This document shows positions 1 to 8,694 of a stretch of DNA of 34,698 nucleotides, piece after piece (within the stretch, counting starts at the first letter, position 1; each line of letters starts with the position of its first letter). Where the stretch lies: positions 1 to 34,698 of the forward strand of contig JAECRT010000032.1 of assembly GCA_016000085.1 (NCBI GenBank), in the 5' to 3' direction. Source of the stretch: Sphingomonadaceae bacterium. GTDB lineage: Bacteria > Pseudomonadota > Alphaproteobacteria > Sphingomonadales > Sphingomonadaceae. Under the pieces are notes generated by a model, which saw only the letters and a program-made list of their open reading frames with translations, did not search any database and was not told where the DNA came from. Made by a program: the position numbers and the translations under genes.

Positions 1-717
1 ATCCTCGAGGATTTGCGTTCGTCGATCGCCCATGTGACGGGCGATGGGCGTCGTCATATCGTCCATCCGTTCGGCCTTGCCGAGATCGACGATCACCTTC
101 CCGGGCACGGCCTTGCAACCGGCGCATTGCATGAGGTTCTGGGCTCTCCCGACATTTGCGACGACGCAGCCGCAACGATATTCATCGCAGGCATATTGGC
201 GCGGATGGAAGGACCGGTTTTCTGGTGCCTGCGCTGGCGCGATTTGTTCACCCCTGCCCTCGACCTTGCAGGCCTTCATCCTGACCGCCTGACCATCGTC
301 GAGCCTGGCGATGACAAGGGCGCGCTGATCGCGATGGAAGATTGCCTGCGCGTGGCTGGCATCGCGGGCGTCGTGGGCGAGGTCTCAAAGCTCTCGACGA
401 CCGCGTCGAAACGGCTTCAGCTTGCTGCCGAAGGGTCCGGGGTGACTGCGTTCATCCTGCGTCGCGCCGCCAAGGCGGACGCACTGATCGAGGGCTCCGC
501 AGCGCAGACACGATGGCGTGTAACGGCGTCCCCTAGCGAGAATCTGGGCATCCCTGCCCTTGCCCGCCCGCGCTGGTCGGTTGCACTCGAGCGCGTCCGC
601 GGCGCAGAACCCAAAAGCTGGATAGTGGAGGCCTGCGATGCGCAGGGTCGTCTCGCTCTACCTGCCATACTGGTCGACAGACCGGATCAGCAGGAAGCGT
701 GGCGTATCGCCGTCTGA
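1..717 (+). CDS. imuA: ImuA-like mutasome protein (5' partial)
   Basis: RecA/SulA-like accessory protein of the ImuA-ImuB-DnaE2 translesion mutasome, thought to help the error-prone polymerase act at lesions. The frame is open to the first base of the window, and the first residues already align with the family core (a FGLAEIDDHLP segment, then GLATGALHEVLG), so the true start lies upstream. A TTG at 13 is the first start-like codon inside the window but is probably internal. The C-terminus overlaps imuB by 80 nt. The identification rests mainly on gene order plus the FG-IDxHLPGxGL-GALHEV motif. A LexA-controlled promoter is usual for such cassettes and would be outside the window. Confidence 0.85.
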   Translation: MLEDLRSSIAHVTGDGRRHIVHPFGLAEIDDHLPGHGLATGALHEVLGSPDICDDAAATIFIAGILARMEGPVFWCLRWRDLFTPALDLAGLHPDRLTIVEPGDDKGALIAMEDCLRVAGIAGVVGEVSKLSTTASKRLQLAAEGSGVTAFILRRAAKADALIEGSAAQTRWRVTASPSENLGIPALARPRWSVALERVRGAEPKSWIVEACDAQGRLALPAILVDRPDQQEAWRIAV

Positions 718-2191
718 GGCGAACGCAGCGCCATCCCGGCCGCCGCTTGTCACGGCCATAGAATCGCACGGTCGCAAGCTGATCGCGGCGGTGGACGTGC
801 TTGGCCGCAGCCTTGGCATCACGCCCGGCATGAGCGTCACCAAGGCAAGGACCATGGTGCCCGATCTTGACGTGATCGATGCAGACGAAGCGGCCGACGC
901 GCAAGGGCTTGAGCGGCTAGCTCTATGGGCAGGGCAGCGCTACGCCCCCTTCGTCGCGGTCGATTACCCCGATGGCCTATGGCTCGACATCAGCGGATGC
1001 GGCGAACTGTTCGGCGGCGAGGAAGCGCTGGTCAAGGACCTGTTCCGCCGGGTGAACGGCTCGGGCCTTACAGCACAGATCGCTGTTGCTGACACGGCGG
1101 GCTGCGCGCATGCGGTCGCTCGCCATGTCCCTGCCGGTCGCCCGGTTATCATTCTTCCTGGAGACCAGAAGAAGGCGGTCGGCCTTCTACCCCTTGCCGC
1201 CCTGCGCATCCCGGCAAAAGTGGCAAGCGATCTGCACAAAATGGGTTTCACCCGGATCGAGCAACTCATTGCCGAGCCGCGCGGTCCCATTGCGCGCCGC
1301 TACGGACATGAGCTCTATCGCCGTCTCGATCAGGCCCTTGGCCATGCGCCAGAGGCGATAGCGCCGATCTTCCTGCCATCACTGCCCCAGGCGCGCCGCG
1401 GGCTTCTTGAACCCATCGGTACGGCCGACGCCATCGCGAAGGTCATCAGCGATCTCACCGACGACATTTGCGCTGCGTTGATGCGGGACGGCACCGGCGC
1501 GCGGCGCCTCGACCTCCATTGCGAACGGGTCGATGGCCAATATCAGTCTGTCAGGATCGGGATGGCGTCTCCTAGAAGGGATGCCCGCCATCTGACAAAG
1601 CTCCTGGTTCCCAGGATCGAGCGGATTGATCCAGGCCTTGGGATCGAGACCATGATCCTGATCGCGCCGATCGTCGAACCACTCCGCAGCGCACAGGCTG
1701 ATCTTACAGGCGATACGCATCGCGGCCCGGACCTTGGTGCCCTTATCGACGCGCTGGCGAACCGTTTCGGCCGTGACCGGCTGTACGGCACGACGCCCTG
1801 CTCGTCCGCCATGCCCGAACGAACGGTCAAGCGCACAATGGCGCTGCGCGAGGGCGCGGATCGGCGCTGGAACGCTGTCCTGCCGCGCCCGGGCCGCATG
1901 ATCGAACCGCCCGAGCCGGTCCAGGTGATCGCGATGATGCCCGACCATCCGCCTGCCCAGTTCGTCTGGCGGGGCAAGCGGCGCAAGGTGGTTCAGGCCG
2001 ATGGTCCCGAACGCCTCCAGGGCGAATGGTGGCGCGCCAAGGGCTTGGAAGCCGACACCCCCTATCTAGTGCGCGACTATTTCCAGGTCGAGGTCGAGGG
2101 CGGCGGGCGCTACTGGCTGTTCCGCTTGGGCGATGGCCAATGGTCGCCGACCGGGCCGATGGCCTGGTTCATCCATGGCGCCTTTGCATGA
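638..2191 (+). CDS. imuB: ImuB, inactive Y-family polymerase homologue
   Basis: 517-aa Y-family polymerase relative. In the known mutasome ImuB is catalytically dead and links DnaE2 to the beta clamp. Visible are the N-terminal [10 protein letters not shown] strand, where active Y-polymerases carry a catalytic Asp, the [15 protein letters not shown] palm segment, and the family's C-terminal region ending in [14 protein letters not shown]. The start ATG has a GGAGG ribosome site about 7 nt upstream and lies inside imuA. Its stop TGA overlaps the dnaE2 ATG as ATGA, so the three genes should be co-translated. Length is normal for the family. High confidence from sequence and context. Confidence 0.93.
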   Translation: MRRVVSLYLPYWSTDRISRKRGVSPSEANAAPSRPPLVTAIESHGRKLIAAVDVLGRSLGITPGMSVTKARTMVPDLDVIDADEAADAQGLERLALWAGQRYAPFVAVDYPDGLWLDISGCGELFGGEEALVKDLFRRVNGSGLTAQIAVADTAGCAHAVARHVPAGRPVIILPGDQKKAVGLLPLAALRIPAKVASDLHKMGFTRIEQLIAEPRGPIARRYGHELYRRLDQALGHAPEAIAPIFLPSLPQARRGLLEPIGTADAIAKVISDLTDDICAALMRDGTGARRLDLHCERVDGQYQSVRIGMASPRRDARHLTKLLVPRIERIDPGLGIETMILIAPIVEPLRSAQADLTGDTHRGPDLGALIDALANRFGRDRLYGTTPCSSAMPERTVKRTMALREGADRRWNAVLPRPGRMIEPPEPVQVIAMMPDHPPAQFVWRGKRRKVVQADGPERLQGEWWRAKGLEADTPYLVRDYFQVEVEGGGRYWLFRLGDGQWSPTGPMAWFIHGAFA

Positions 2192-5100
2192 GCCTTGCCG
2201 ATCAGCGCTATGTCGAGTTGCAGGTGACGAGCCATTTCAGCTTCCTGCGCGGTGCATCCTCGCCTGAGGAACTGCTGACCGCCGCCGCCATGCTGGGCAT
2301 GCCTGCCATCGGCATCGTGGATCGCAACAGTCTGGCGGGATTGGTGCGCGCCTGGGACGCTGGCCGTTCGACGGGCGTGCGCGTCGTCAACGGCTGCAGG
2401 CTGGATCTTTCCTGTGGCACCGGCCTGCTTATCTATCCCACCGATCGCGCAGCCTATGGTCGCCTTTGCCGGCTATTGACGCTCGGCAAATCGCGCGCCG
2501 GCAAAGGAGGCTGCGAACTCCATTGGGATGATGTCGCGACATGGAGCGAGGGGCTGATCGCCATCCTTATCCCCAATAGCGATGACGCAAAAACGCAGGC
2601 AGACCTCGTCAGCGTCTCATCGATCTTTCAGGAACGCAGCTATGTCGCGCTGACCCTGCAGCGGCAACCCGGCGATGCGTTGCGGTTGCGGCGCTTGACA
2701 CAGATGGCACAGCAGGCGCACGTCGCAACAGTGGCCACCGGCGATGTCCTCTACCACATGCCCGAGCGCCGAATGCTGCAGGATGTTGTGACCTGCATCC
2801 ACGAGAAATGCACGATCGACGATCTGGGCGAGCGACGCGAGCAGATGGCCGACCGGCACCTTAAGGACGCCGCCGAGATGGACCGGCTGTTCGAGCGCTA
2901 TTTGGGTGATACAGGACCAGTTCGGCGAAGTGTCGCCATCGCCGAACAATGCCGCTTTTCCCTTGAAGAGTTGCGTTATCAATATCCTGATGAAATCGGC
3001 AAAAGCGGGCGCACGCCACAGCAGGAACTTGAGCGCCTTACCTGGGCAAAAGCCCCTGCCCGCTATCCAGACGGCATCGACGACAAGACAAGGGCCCAGC
3101 TGGAGCATGAGCTGCGTCTCATCGCCCAGCTCGATTACGCACCCTATTTTCTGACGGTTCACGCGATCGTCAATTTTGCGCGCTCGAAAGACATTTTATG
3201 CCAGGGCCGGGGATCGGCCGCGAACTCGGCGGTCTGCTACTGCCTTGGCATCACCTCGATCGACCCGGTGCGCACCGAGCTCCTGTTCGAACGGTTCGTG
3301 AGCGCTGAGCGACGCGAGCCACCCGATATCGATGTCGATTTCGAGCATGAGCGCCGCGAGGAAGTGATCCAGTGGATCTACGAGACCTATGGCCGCAACC
3401 ATAGTGCGTTGACCGCTGTGATCTCCCGCTTCCGCACCAAAGGGGCGATCCGCGAGGTCGGCAAAGCCCTTGGCCTGTCGACCGACGTTACCGATGCGCT
3501 ATCAGGACAGGTCTGGGGGTGGAGCCGTGAGGGTGTGCAAGAAAAGCATATCTCCGAGCTTAATCTCGATATGACCGATCGCCGCCTTGCCCTCACGCTG
3601 GAGCTGTCGCGTCTGCTCATGGATACGCCGCGCCATTCCTCGCAGCATCCTGGCGGCTTCGTACTGACCCGCGACCGGCTCGACGAGTTGGTGCCGATCG
3701 AACCGGCCCGCATGGATGATCGCCAAATCATCGAATGGGACAAGGACGATATCGACCTCATGGGGTTTATGAAGGTGGATGTGCTGGCGCTGGGGATGCT
3801 CAGCTGCATGCGACGCGGCTTCGATCTCCTGCGCGAGGAGAAGGGCATTAACCTCGACCTCGCCACGATACCGGCAGAAGATCCTGCAACCTATGCGATG
3901 ATCCGCAAGGCCGACACGCTTGGCGTCTTCCAGATCGAGAGCCGGGCGCAGATGGCAATGCTGCCGCGGATCAAGCCAAGGACATTCTATGACCTGGTCG
4001 TCGAAGTGGCCATCGTGCGACCCGGCCCCATCCAGGGCGACATGGTCCATCCTTATTTGAGGCGCCGCGAAGGCACGGAAGAGGTCAGCTATCCAAAGCC
4101 GGAGCTGCGCCGGGTCCTGGAAAAGACGCTCGGCGTCCCGCTCTTTCAGGAGCAGGCGATGCGGGTCGCGATCGAGTGCGCCGGTTTTACCGCTAGCGAG
4201 GCGGACCTTTTGCGGCGGGCGATGGCGACGTTCAAACTGACCGGCGGGGTCAGCCATTTTCGCGATAAGCTCATCGGCGGCATGGTCGAGCGCGGCTATG
4301 AGCAGGCTTTTGCCGAACAGACCTTCAAGCAGATCGAAGGCTTTGGCTCCTATGGTTTTCCCGAAAGCCATGCCGCAAGCTTCGCGCTCATCGCCTATGC
4401 CTCCTCCTGGCTCAAATGCCATCATCCAGATGTCTTCTGCGCCGCACTGCTGAACGCTCAACCCATGGGCTTTTATGCGCCAGCCCAGATTGTGCGCGAC
4501 GCACGCGAGCATGGCGTTGAGGTCCGCCCCGTCGATGTGAACCATAGTCGCTGGGACTGCACGCTTGAAGTGGGGAACCGGCGGTACAAGGCCGTGCGCC
4601 TTGGGCTGCGTATGGTCCGCGATCTTGCCAATCCGGACGGCGCGGCGATCGTCTCGGCCCGTGGCGCAGATCCCTATGCTTCAGTGGAAGAAATCCAGCG
4701 CAGAGCCGGCGTGGGTGCTGGTGCGCTCGATCGGATCGGCGATGCTGATGGCTTTGGCTCGCTCCAGCACAGCCGTCGCACCGGTCTTTGGGATGTGAAA
4801 GGGTTGCGCGACAGCCCCCTGCCCCTTTTTGCCGCAGCAGACGAGCGCGAGGGGAAGCTCCGCGCCGAAGCGGTCGAACCGAAAGTTGCGCTCTCTGCGA
4901 TGGCGGAAGGCCAGGAGGTAGTGGAAGACTATCGCAGCTTCGCGCTCTCGCTCCGCGCCCACCCGGTAGCCTTTCTGAGGGCTGACCTGGCAGCGAGGAA
5001 GATGGTCCCGTGCGCGGCGCTTTCTGACATCCGCGATGGTCGCTGGGTCAATCTTGCAGGGATCATCATGGTGCGGCAGCGCCCCGGCTCTGCCAAAGGT

Positions 5101-5505
5101 ATCATGCTCATCACCATCGAAGACGAGACCGGGATCGCAAACCTTGTAGTCTGGACCAAGATATTCGAGGCCAATCGCGGGACTGTCCTTGGCGCATCCA
5201 TGCTCGGCGTGCGCGGTCAGGTTCAGAAAGAAGGCGAGGTCATTCACGTCATTGCCCAACGGATTGAAAATCTGTCGGGGTTGCTGGCAAGCGTGGGCGA
5301 ACGGAGCGATCTTGCCAACGTCTTTCGCCCGGCGCGCGGCGATGGCGCAAAAAACGGGGGTGGACCTGATCCCCGGGATCCGGACAGCAAATTGCTCGGT
5401 CGTAAGGCACGCGAGATATACATCCCTGACCTGAGGCTGGGATCGGGCATCATTCCCGGGCAGTCGACCGAAGGCATCAAGGTGAAGCCAAGGGATTTTC
5501 GGTGA
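2188..5505 (+). CDS. dnaE2: Error-prone DNA polymerase III alpha subunit DnaE2
   Basis: 1105-aa C-family polymerase that performs mutagenic translesion synthesis with ImuA and ImuB. An N-terminal PHP domain begins at [14 protein letters not shown]. The palm holds PDIDVDF with catalytic Asp380 and Asp382, and the third acidic position is probably Asp531 in MKVDVLALG. Helix-hairpin-helix and OB-fold regions follow near the C-terminus ([13 protein letters not shown], then [15 protein letters not shown]). The frame is open upstream to 2026, but the ATG at 2188 is chosen because it overlaps the imuB stop as ATGA and gives the family start followed directly by the PHP domain. Apparently intact. Confidence 0.96.
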   Translation: MSLADQRYVELQVTSHFSFLRGASSPEELLTAAAMLGMPAIGIVDRNSLAGLVRAWDAGRSTGVRVVNGCRLDLSCGTGLLIYPTDRAAYGRLCRLLTLGKSRAGKGGCELHWDDVATWSEGLIAILIPNSDDAKTQADLVSVSSIFQERSYVALTLQRQPGDALRLRRLTQMAQQAHVATVATGDVLYHMPERRMLQDVVTCIHEKCTIDDLGERREQMADRHLKDAAEMDRLFERYLGDTGPVRRSVAIAEQCRFSLEELRYQYPDEIGKSGRTPQQELERLTWAKAPARYPDGIDDKTRAQLEHELRLIAQLDYAPYFLTVHAIVNFARSKDILCQGRGSAANSAVCYCLGITSIDPVRTELLFERFVSAERREPPDIDVDFEHERREEVIQWIYETYGRNHSALTAVISRFRTKGAIREVGKALGLSTDVTDALSGQVWGWSREGVQEKHISELNLDMTDRRLALTLELSRLLMDTPRHSSQHPGGFVLTRDRLDELVPIEPARMDDRQIIEWDKDDIDLMGFMKVDVLALGMLSCMRRGFDLLREEKGINLDLATIPAEDPATYAMIRKADTLGVFQIESRAQMAMLPRIKPRTFYDLVVEVAIVRPGPIQGDMVHPYLRRREGTEEVSYPKPELRRVLEKTLGVPLFQEQAMRVAIECAGFTASEADLLRRAMATFKLTGGVSHFRDKLIGGMVERGYEQAFAEQTFKQIEGFGSYGFPESHAASFALIAYASSWLKCHHPDVFCAALLNAQPMGFYAPAQIVRDAREHGVEVRPVDVNHSRWDCTLEVGNRRYKAVRLGLRMVRDLANPDGAAIVSARGADPYASVEEIQRRAGVGAGALDRIGDADGFGSLQHSRRTGLWDVKGLRDSPLPLFAAADEREGKLRAEAVEPKVALSAMAEGQEVVEDYRSFALSLRAHPVAFLRADLAARKMVPCAALSDIRDGRWVNLAGIIMVRQRPGSAKGIMLITIEDETGIANLVVWTKIFEANRGTVLGASMLGVRGQVQKEGEVIHVIAQRIENLSGLLASVGERSDLANVFRPARGDGAKNGGGPDPRDPDSKLLGRKAREIYIPDLRLGSGIIPGQSTEGIKVKPRDFR

Positions 5506-5912
5506 ATGTTTCATCACTGACATCGGCGCATACTGTGCGATATTGCAAGGGCGACGACTTGATCGGGTGCTCAGTCACGAGCAACCGCCCTTGCGAAGAA
5601 CTATTCGTTTTGTGGCGCGCCAGAATTGGTCGAAACGGAATTTTTCGGTTCCGCGGATATGCTCGATACCAGTGTCAGATCATCCGACAGCAAGAGGGTC
5701 CTGGCGACGTCGCGCACGATGGATGGGATGCGCTGATGAAGGCAAGGCGCATATCGTGTCCGGTGGGAAAACAGGATATCGGCTGCCGTAGTGCCTATGA
5801 CATTCGCGGCGATCCTGACGGAGCAGCATCGTAAGATGGGGGAACCGGGTCGGATGATGAGGATTGCAAAGTCCATGCGGACCGATCGTCCGGGCCGTTC
5901 GTTGATCCCTAT
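5506..5912 (+). other. 407-nt gap, no convincing gene
   Basis: Intergenic region between dnaE2 and the MpaB-family gene. A GTG-initiated open frame (5502-5834) lies in the same reading frame as the downstream gene but ends at a TAA (5832-5834), resembles no family I know and has no ribosome site. I see no tRNA, strong terminator or clear promoter. It presumably holds the promoter of the downstream pair. Confidence 0.5.
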
Positions 5913-6758
5913 ATGCTGGCGCTCTGCACCCTGTCCAATGGCATCAAACAGTCTATCCGCCATCAGGTGGTTGGTATGTTCAACGACCCTGGCAAGGGCG
6001 AAATACCCGTATCAAGAAGCGCCGGTGCGCTGTTCGATCCAGATTCGGCAGCATGGCGGGTGCATGGCGACGTGGCGTCGATGATAGTCGGCGGGATCGG
6101 CAGCCTGCTTATGCAGATGTTGCACCCTTCCGTACTGGCTGGCGTGTGGGATCACTCGAATTTCCGTACGGATATGCATGGCCGCCTGCGCCGGACCGCC
6201 CGGTTCATCGCGGTGACGACCTACTCCGATCGGGATTTGGCGCAGGCGACCATGGCCCGCGTCCGTCGTGTGCATGATCATGTCAGCGGCACGCTGCCGG
6301 ATGGCACGGCCTATCATGCCAATGATCCGGCCCTTCTGACCTGGGTCCATGTCACCGAAGCGAGCAGTTTCCTGAATGCCTGGATTCGCTATGGCGAACC
6401 GACCATGTCCGCCGCCGACCAGGATCGGTATTTCGCGGAAATGGCGCTGATCGGCCGTGCGATGGGTGCCGACCCGGTGCCGACGTCGCGATCCCAGGCG
6501 CTGGCACTGATCGAAGAGATGCGTCCGCAATTGCGCGTGGATGATCGCACCCGGACGGTCGCACGCCTGATCATGAACGGCAGCACGACCTGCCTGGCAG
6601 CGGAAGCGCCAAGACGGCTGGCGGTCCAGGCAGCGGTCGATCTGCTTCCGAAATGGGCGCGGACTATGCACAGAATTAGCCTGCCCCCGTTGGAGCGCCC
6701 AATCGTCCGGGCAGGGACATTGGGCATCGCACAGACATTGCGCTGGGCGTTCAAATGA
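5913..6758 (+). CDS. Oxygenase MpaB family protein (DUF2236)
   Basis: 281-aa protein of the DUF2236/MpaB family, named after a fungal oxygenase of mycophenolic acid synthesis and related to latex-clearing Lcp proteins; the bacterial substrate is unknown. The hallmark core is present: WRVHGDVASM, then MLHPSVLAGVWDHSNF, RTARFIAVTTY, and WVHVTEASSF with the conserved His residues. ATG 5913 is the first start codon in its open frame, which extends back only to the TAA at 5832-5834; no strong ribosome site is visible. The stop overlaps the next gene's ATG (ATGA), so the two are translated together. Family assignment is firm; function is open. Confidence 0.87.
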   Translation: MLALCTLSNGIKQSIRHQVVGMFNDPGKGEIPVSRSAGALFDPDSAAWRVHGDVASMIVGGIGSLLMQMLHPSVLAGVWDHSNFRTDMHGRLRRTARFIAVTTYSDRDLAQATMARVRRVHDHVSGTLPDGTAYHANDPALLTWVHVTEASSFLNAWIRYGEPTMSAADQDRYFAEMALIGRAMGADPVPTSRSQALALIEEMRPQLRVDDRTRTVARLIMNGSTTCLAAEAPRRLAVQAAVDLLPKWARTMHRISLPPLERPIVRAGTLGIAQTLRWAFK

Positions 6759-7057
6759 CAAAAGCGGTCGGCATCGAAGCGCTCCGCCTGGCCATGGAGG
6801 CAGCGGCTGAACGCGGCGACTTCGAGACCGCCGCGGACCTGCGGGACCGCATCAGCCTGTTGCGCAACGCGCCTGCGGGGACGCAGGCAGCTGATTTCGA
6901 TCCCGCTGGGCTGGTTCGCCAGACCCCCGGCGCCATGGGTCTGGGCACGAATCGACAACGCGTATCGACCCCGCCCGGCTGGTCGCCGCCCAAGAAGCCC
7001 GATCCCATGACGACGGGGCGATCCCGGAGGGGAGGCACGCGCAAAGGCGACACATGA
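6755..7057 (+). CDS. Small UvrB/UvrC-motif (UVR) protein
   Basis: 100-aa protein with one UVR motif at about residues 9-37 (LRLAMEAAAERGDFETAADL, then RDRISLLR), the coiled helical hairpin by which UvrB and UvrC interact. The tail is basic and Pro/Gly-rich (PGAMGLGTNRQR, PPGWSPPKKPDPMT). No nuclease or helicase domain is present, so it is not UvrB or UvrC; it could be an adaptor for either or for another UVR-binding partner. The start ATG overlaps the stop of the MpaB-family gene. Similar small UVR proteins are familiar from alphaproteobacteria. The domain call is good; the role is inference. Confidence 0.8.
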   Translation: MTKAVGIEALRLAMEAAAERGDFETAADLRDRISLLRNAPAGTQAADFDPAGLVRQTPGAMGLGTNRQRVSTPPGWSPPKKPDPMTTGRSRRGGTRKGDT

Positions 7058-7494
7058 CGCTAATCCTTCGCACAACCAAAGTGACGTGCCGCGGATTCCC
7101 GTATCATCCTCCCCCTCCCCTCCTGGAGACGTTCCTTCTCCAGCGCGTCGTCGGCATATCGGCCACTGCTTCCGCCGCCCCTACGTATCAGCACCGCAGT
7201 TCTGATAATTCGGCGCATGTGAAGGTCTTGCTGACATCAGACGAACAGGCGATTCGCCGTGATACCAGTCGCGTCCGGCGACGCGACGATCGAACATTGC
7301 CAAACGCCCGGAGCGTTGCTTCTCTGCCTCTGGCAACGATCGCTACCGCGGGCTTGAGGCCTCGCGCAGAAGTGCGTTGAAGGTTTCCACCTGACTTTAT
7401 ACTAGCACCAGATTGGTTTCCTCAATCGCTTCGCGCTCGGCAACTGCGCCTAGCAGAATGTATAAAAGCGCATCGTCAGGATTTTTGAGTCGTA
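7058..7494 (+). other. 437-nt gap with one perfect hairpin
   Basis: Intergenic region upstream of the rlmJ pseudogene. A perfect 7-bp inverted repeat, CTGGAGA/TCTCCAG with a 7-nt loop, lies at 7123-7143 after a C-rich run, without a T-tract. An open frame at 7054-7380 overlaps the previous stop but resembles no known protein and has irregular codon use. No RNA gene was recognised. Confidence 0.45.
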
Positions 7495-8324
7495 ATGAAT
7501 TATCGTCATTCCTTCCATGCCGGCAATAGCGCCGACGTCGTGAAGCACTGCCTGCTGATCGCCCTCGTGCGGGCATTGCAGCAAAAACCGGGCGCGCTGA
7601 CTCTGATCGACACCTATGCCGGCTGCGGGCTATACGACCTTGACGGCGAGGAGGCCCGACGGACCGGCGAGTCCACCCAGGGCGTGGTGTAGGCCCTAGC
7701 CGCCCCGAATCCCTTGCTGGATGACTACCGCGCCGTCGTACAAGCTGTAAATTCTGGGACTAAGTCGCACGTCTACCCCGGCTCGCCGCGGATCCTGGCG
7801 CAGCTTCTGCGCCCGCAGGATTTCTTGATCGTCAACGAAAAGCATCCCGAAGACGTCCATACATTGCGCGGCGTGATGCGCGGCTCATCGGTTGCCGTGC
7901 ATGAGCGCGACGCCTATGAGCTGTGGCTGGCGATGCTGCCACCCCGCACGCCTCGCGGCGTGGTGCTGATCGACCCGCCATACGAGCAGACGGATGAACG
8001 CGCACGGATCACAGCCACCCTCGCCGCCGCTCACCGCAAATGGCGCATGGCGTGACAGTTATCTGGTATCCGCTGAAAGACCGCGCCGCGCATTGGCGCT
8101 GGAGGGAGCAAATGCGCAAGCTCGGCATCCCGAAATTCCTCCGGGTGGAGCATTGGGTGTACGATGGCGATCAGCCCGGTATCTATAGTGGCGCGGGCCT
8201 TTATATCGTCAACCCACCTTACGCTTTCACGCAGACGCTGCTGCCTCTACTGGAAGCCCTGCGCGTTGCGCTGGCACCGGTGGGGCATAAAAGCGAAATC
8301 ATAACCGATTGGTTAAGCGATTAA
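7495..8324 (+). pseudogene. rlmJ: rlmJ pseudogene: 23S rRNA (adenine2030-N6)-methyltransferase
   Basis: Homologue of RlmJ (YhiR), the SAM-dependent enzyme that methylates A2030 of 23S rRNA. Conserved blocks run through the whole locus: MNYRHSFHAGNSADVVKH at the start, DTYAGCGLYDL, YPGSPRILAQLLRPQD, the catalytic VLIDPPYEQ, then IWYPLKDR and GLYIVNPPYAF. Two lesions break it. An in-frame TAG at 7690-7692 replaces what was probably a Gln CAG. A one-base loss at about 8045-8048 moves the end of the gene into another frame, and restoring one C would give KWRHGVTVIWYPLK. The rest is well conserved, so decay is recent or the lesions are sequencing errors. Confidence 0.88.
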
Positions 8325-8694
8325 CCCTGATCGACCTCTTCTCCCAAAGGAGGAACTGCTCCGCTGCAGGTCGCAAACAAAGCAGCATGCGAAATTCGCT
8401 CGTCGTCGGAGGTTAGCTGGCGACCATCAAGGCCTGTGCCCTACGTTCACCGGGAGCGCTGGCTGGTCCGCTTTTTTCGGAAGGCAATCGGATTGCCCAA
8501 GACGCTGGGAACGGCAACCAAGTCCCGCGTCCCGTCTGCAGATATCGACCAGCTGCCGCCCACCGATGTCGACCATTCCCGGCCACTCAGCGCCACAATG
8601 TCGCTCTGATAAAATAGAGCATTGCGCCTCAGCAGTACGACGCGCCAACTTGCGATCCCTAAAACCGTATCCCCCGGGGGGGCGAAACCCCACC
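8325..8694. other. 370-nt gap with gene-fragment-like repeat
   Basis: No intact gene. On the minus strand an open frame (8447-8698) reads ...VALSGREWSTSVGG...LVAVPS, and a similar peptide is encoded by the minus strand at about 15085-15165, so both may be degraded copies of one dispersed element. A short GC-rich hairpin (GGGGCGAAACCCC) lies at about 8679-8691 just past the kinase stop; it lacks a T-tract, so I do not call a terminator. Confidence 0.4.

Noticed and set aside
3502-4545. 347-aa open frame antisense to dnaE2
   Set aside because: It is a shadow of the strong dnaE2 coding frame in GC-rich DNA; no domain or ribosome site.
5502-5834. 110-aa GTG-initiated frame after dnaE2
   Set aside because: No family resemblance, no ribosome site, and the start lies inside the dnaE2 end. 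Treated as a gap.
7054-7380. 108-aa frame overlapping the UVR gene stop by ATGA
   Set aside because: The overlap is suggestive, but the protein is low-complexity with no family resemblance and spans a hairpin.
8679-8691. GC-rich hairpin after the kinase gene as a terminator
   Set aside because: Only a 4-bp stem and no T-tract on the minus strand.
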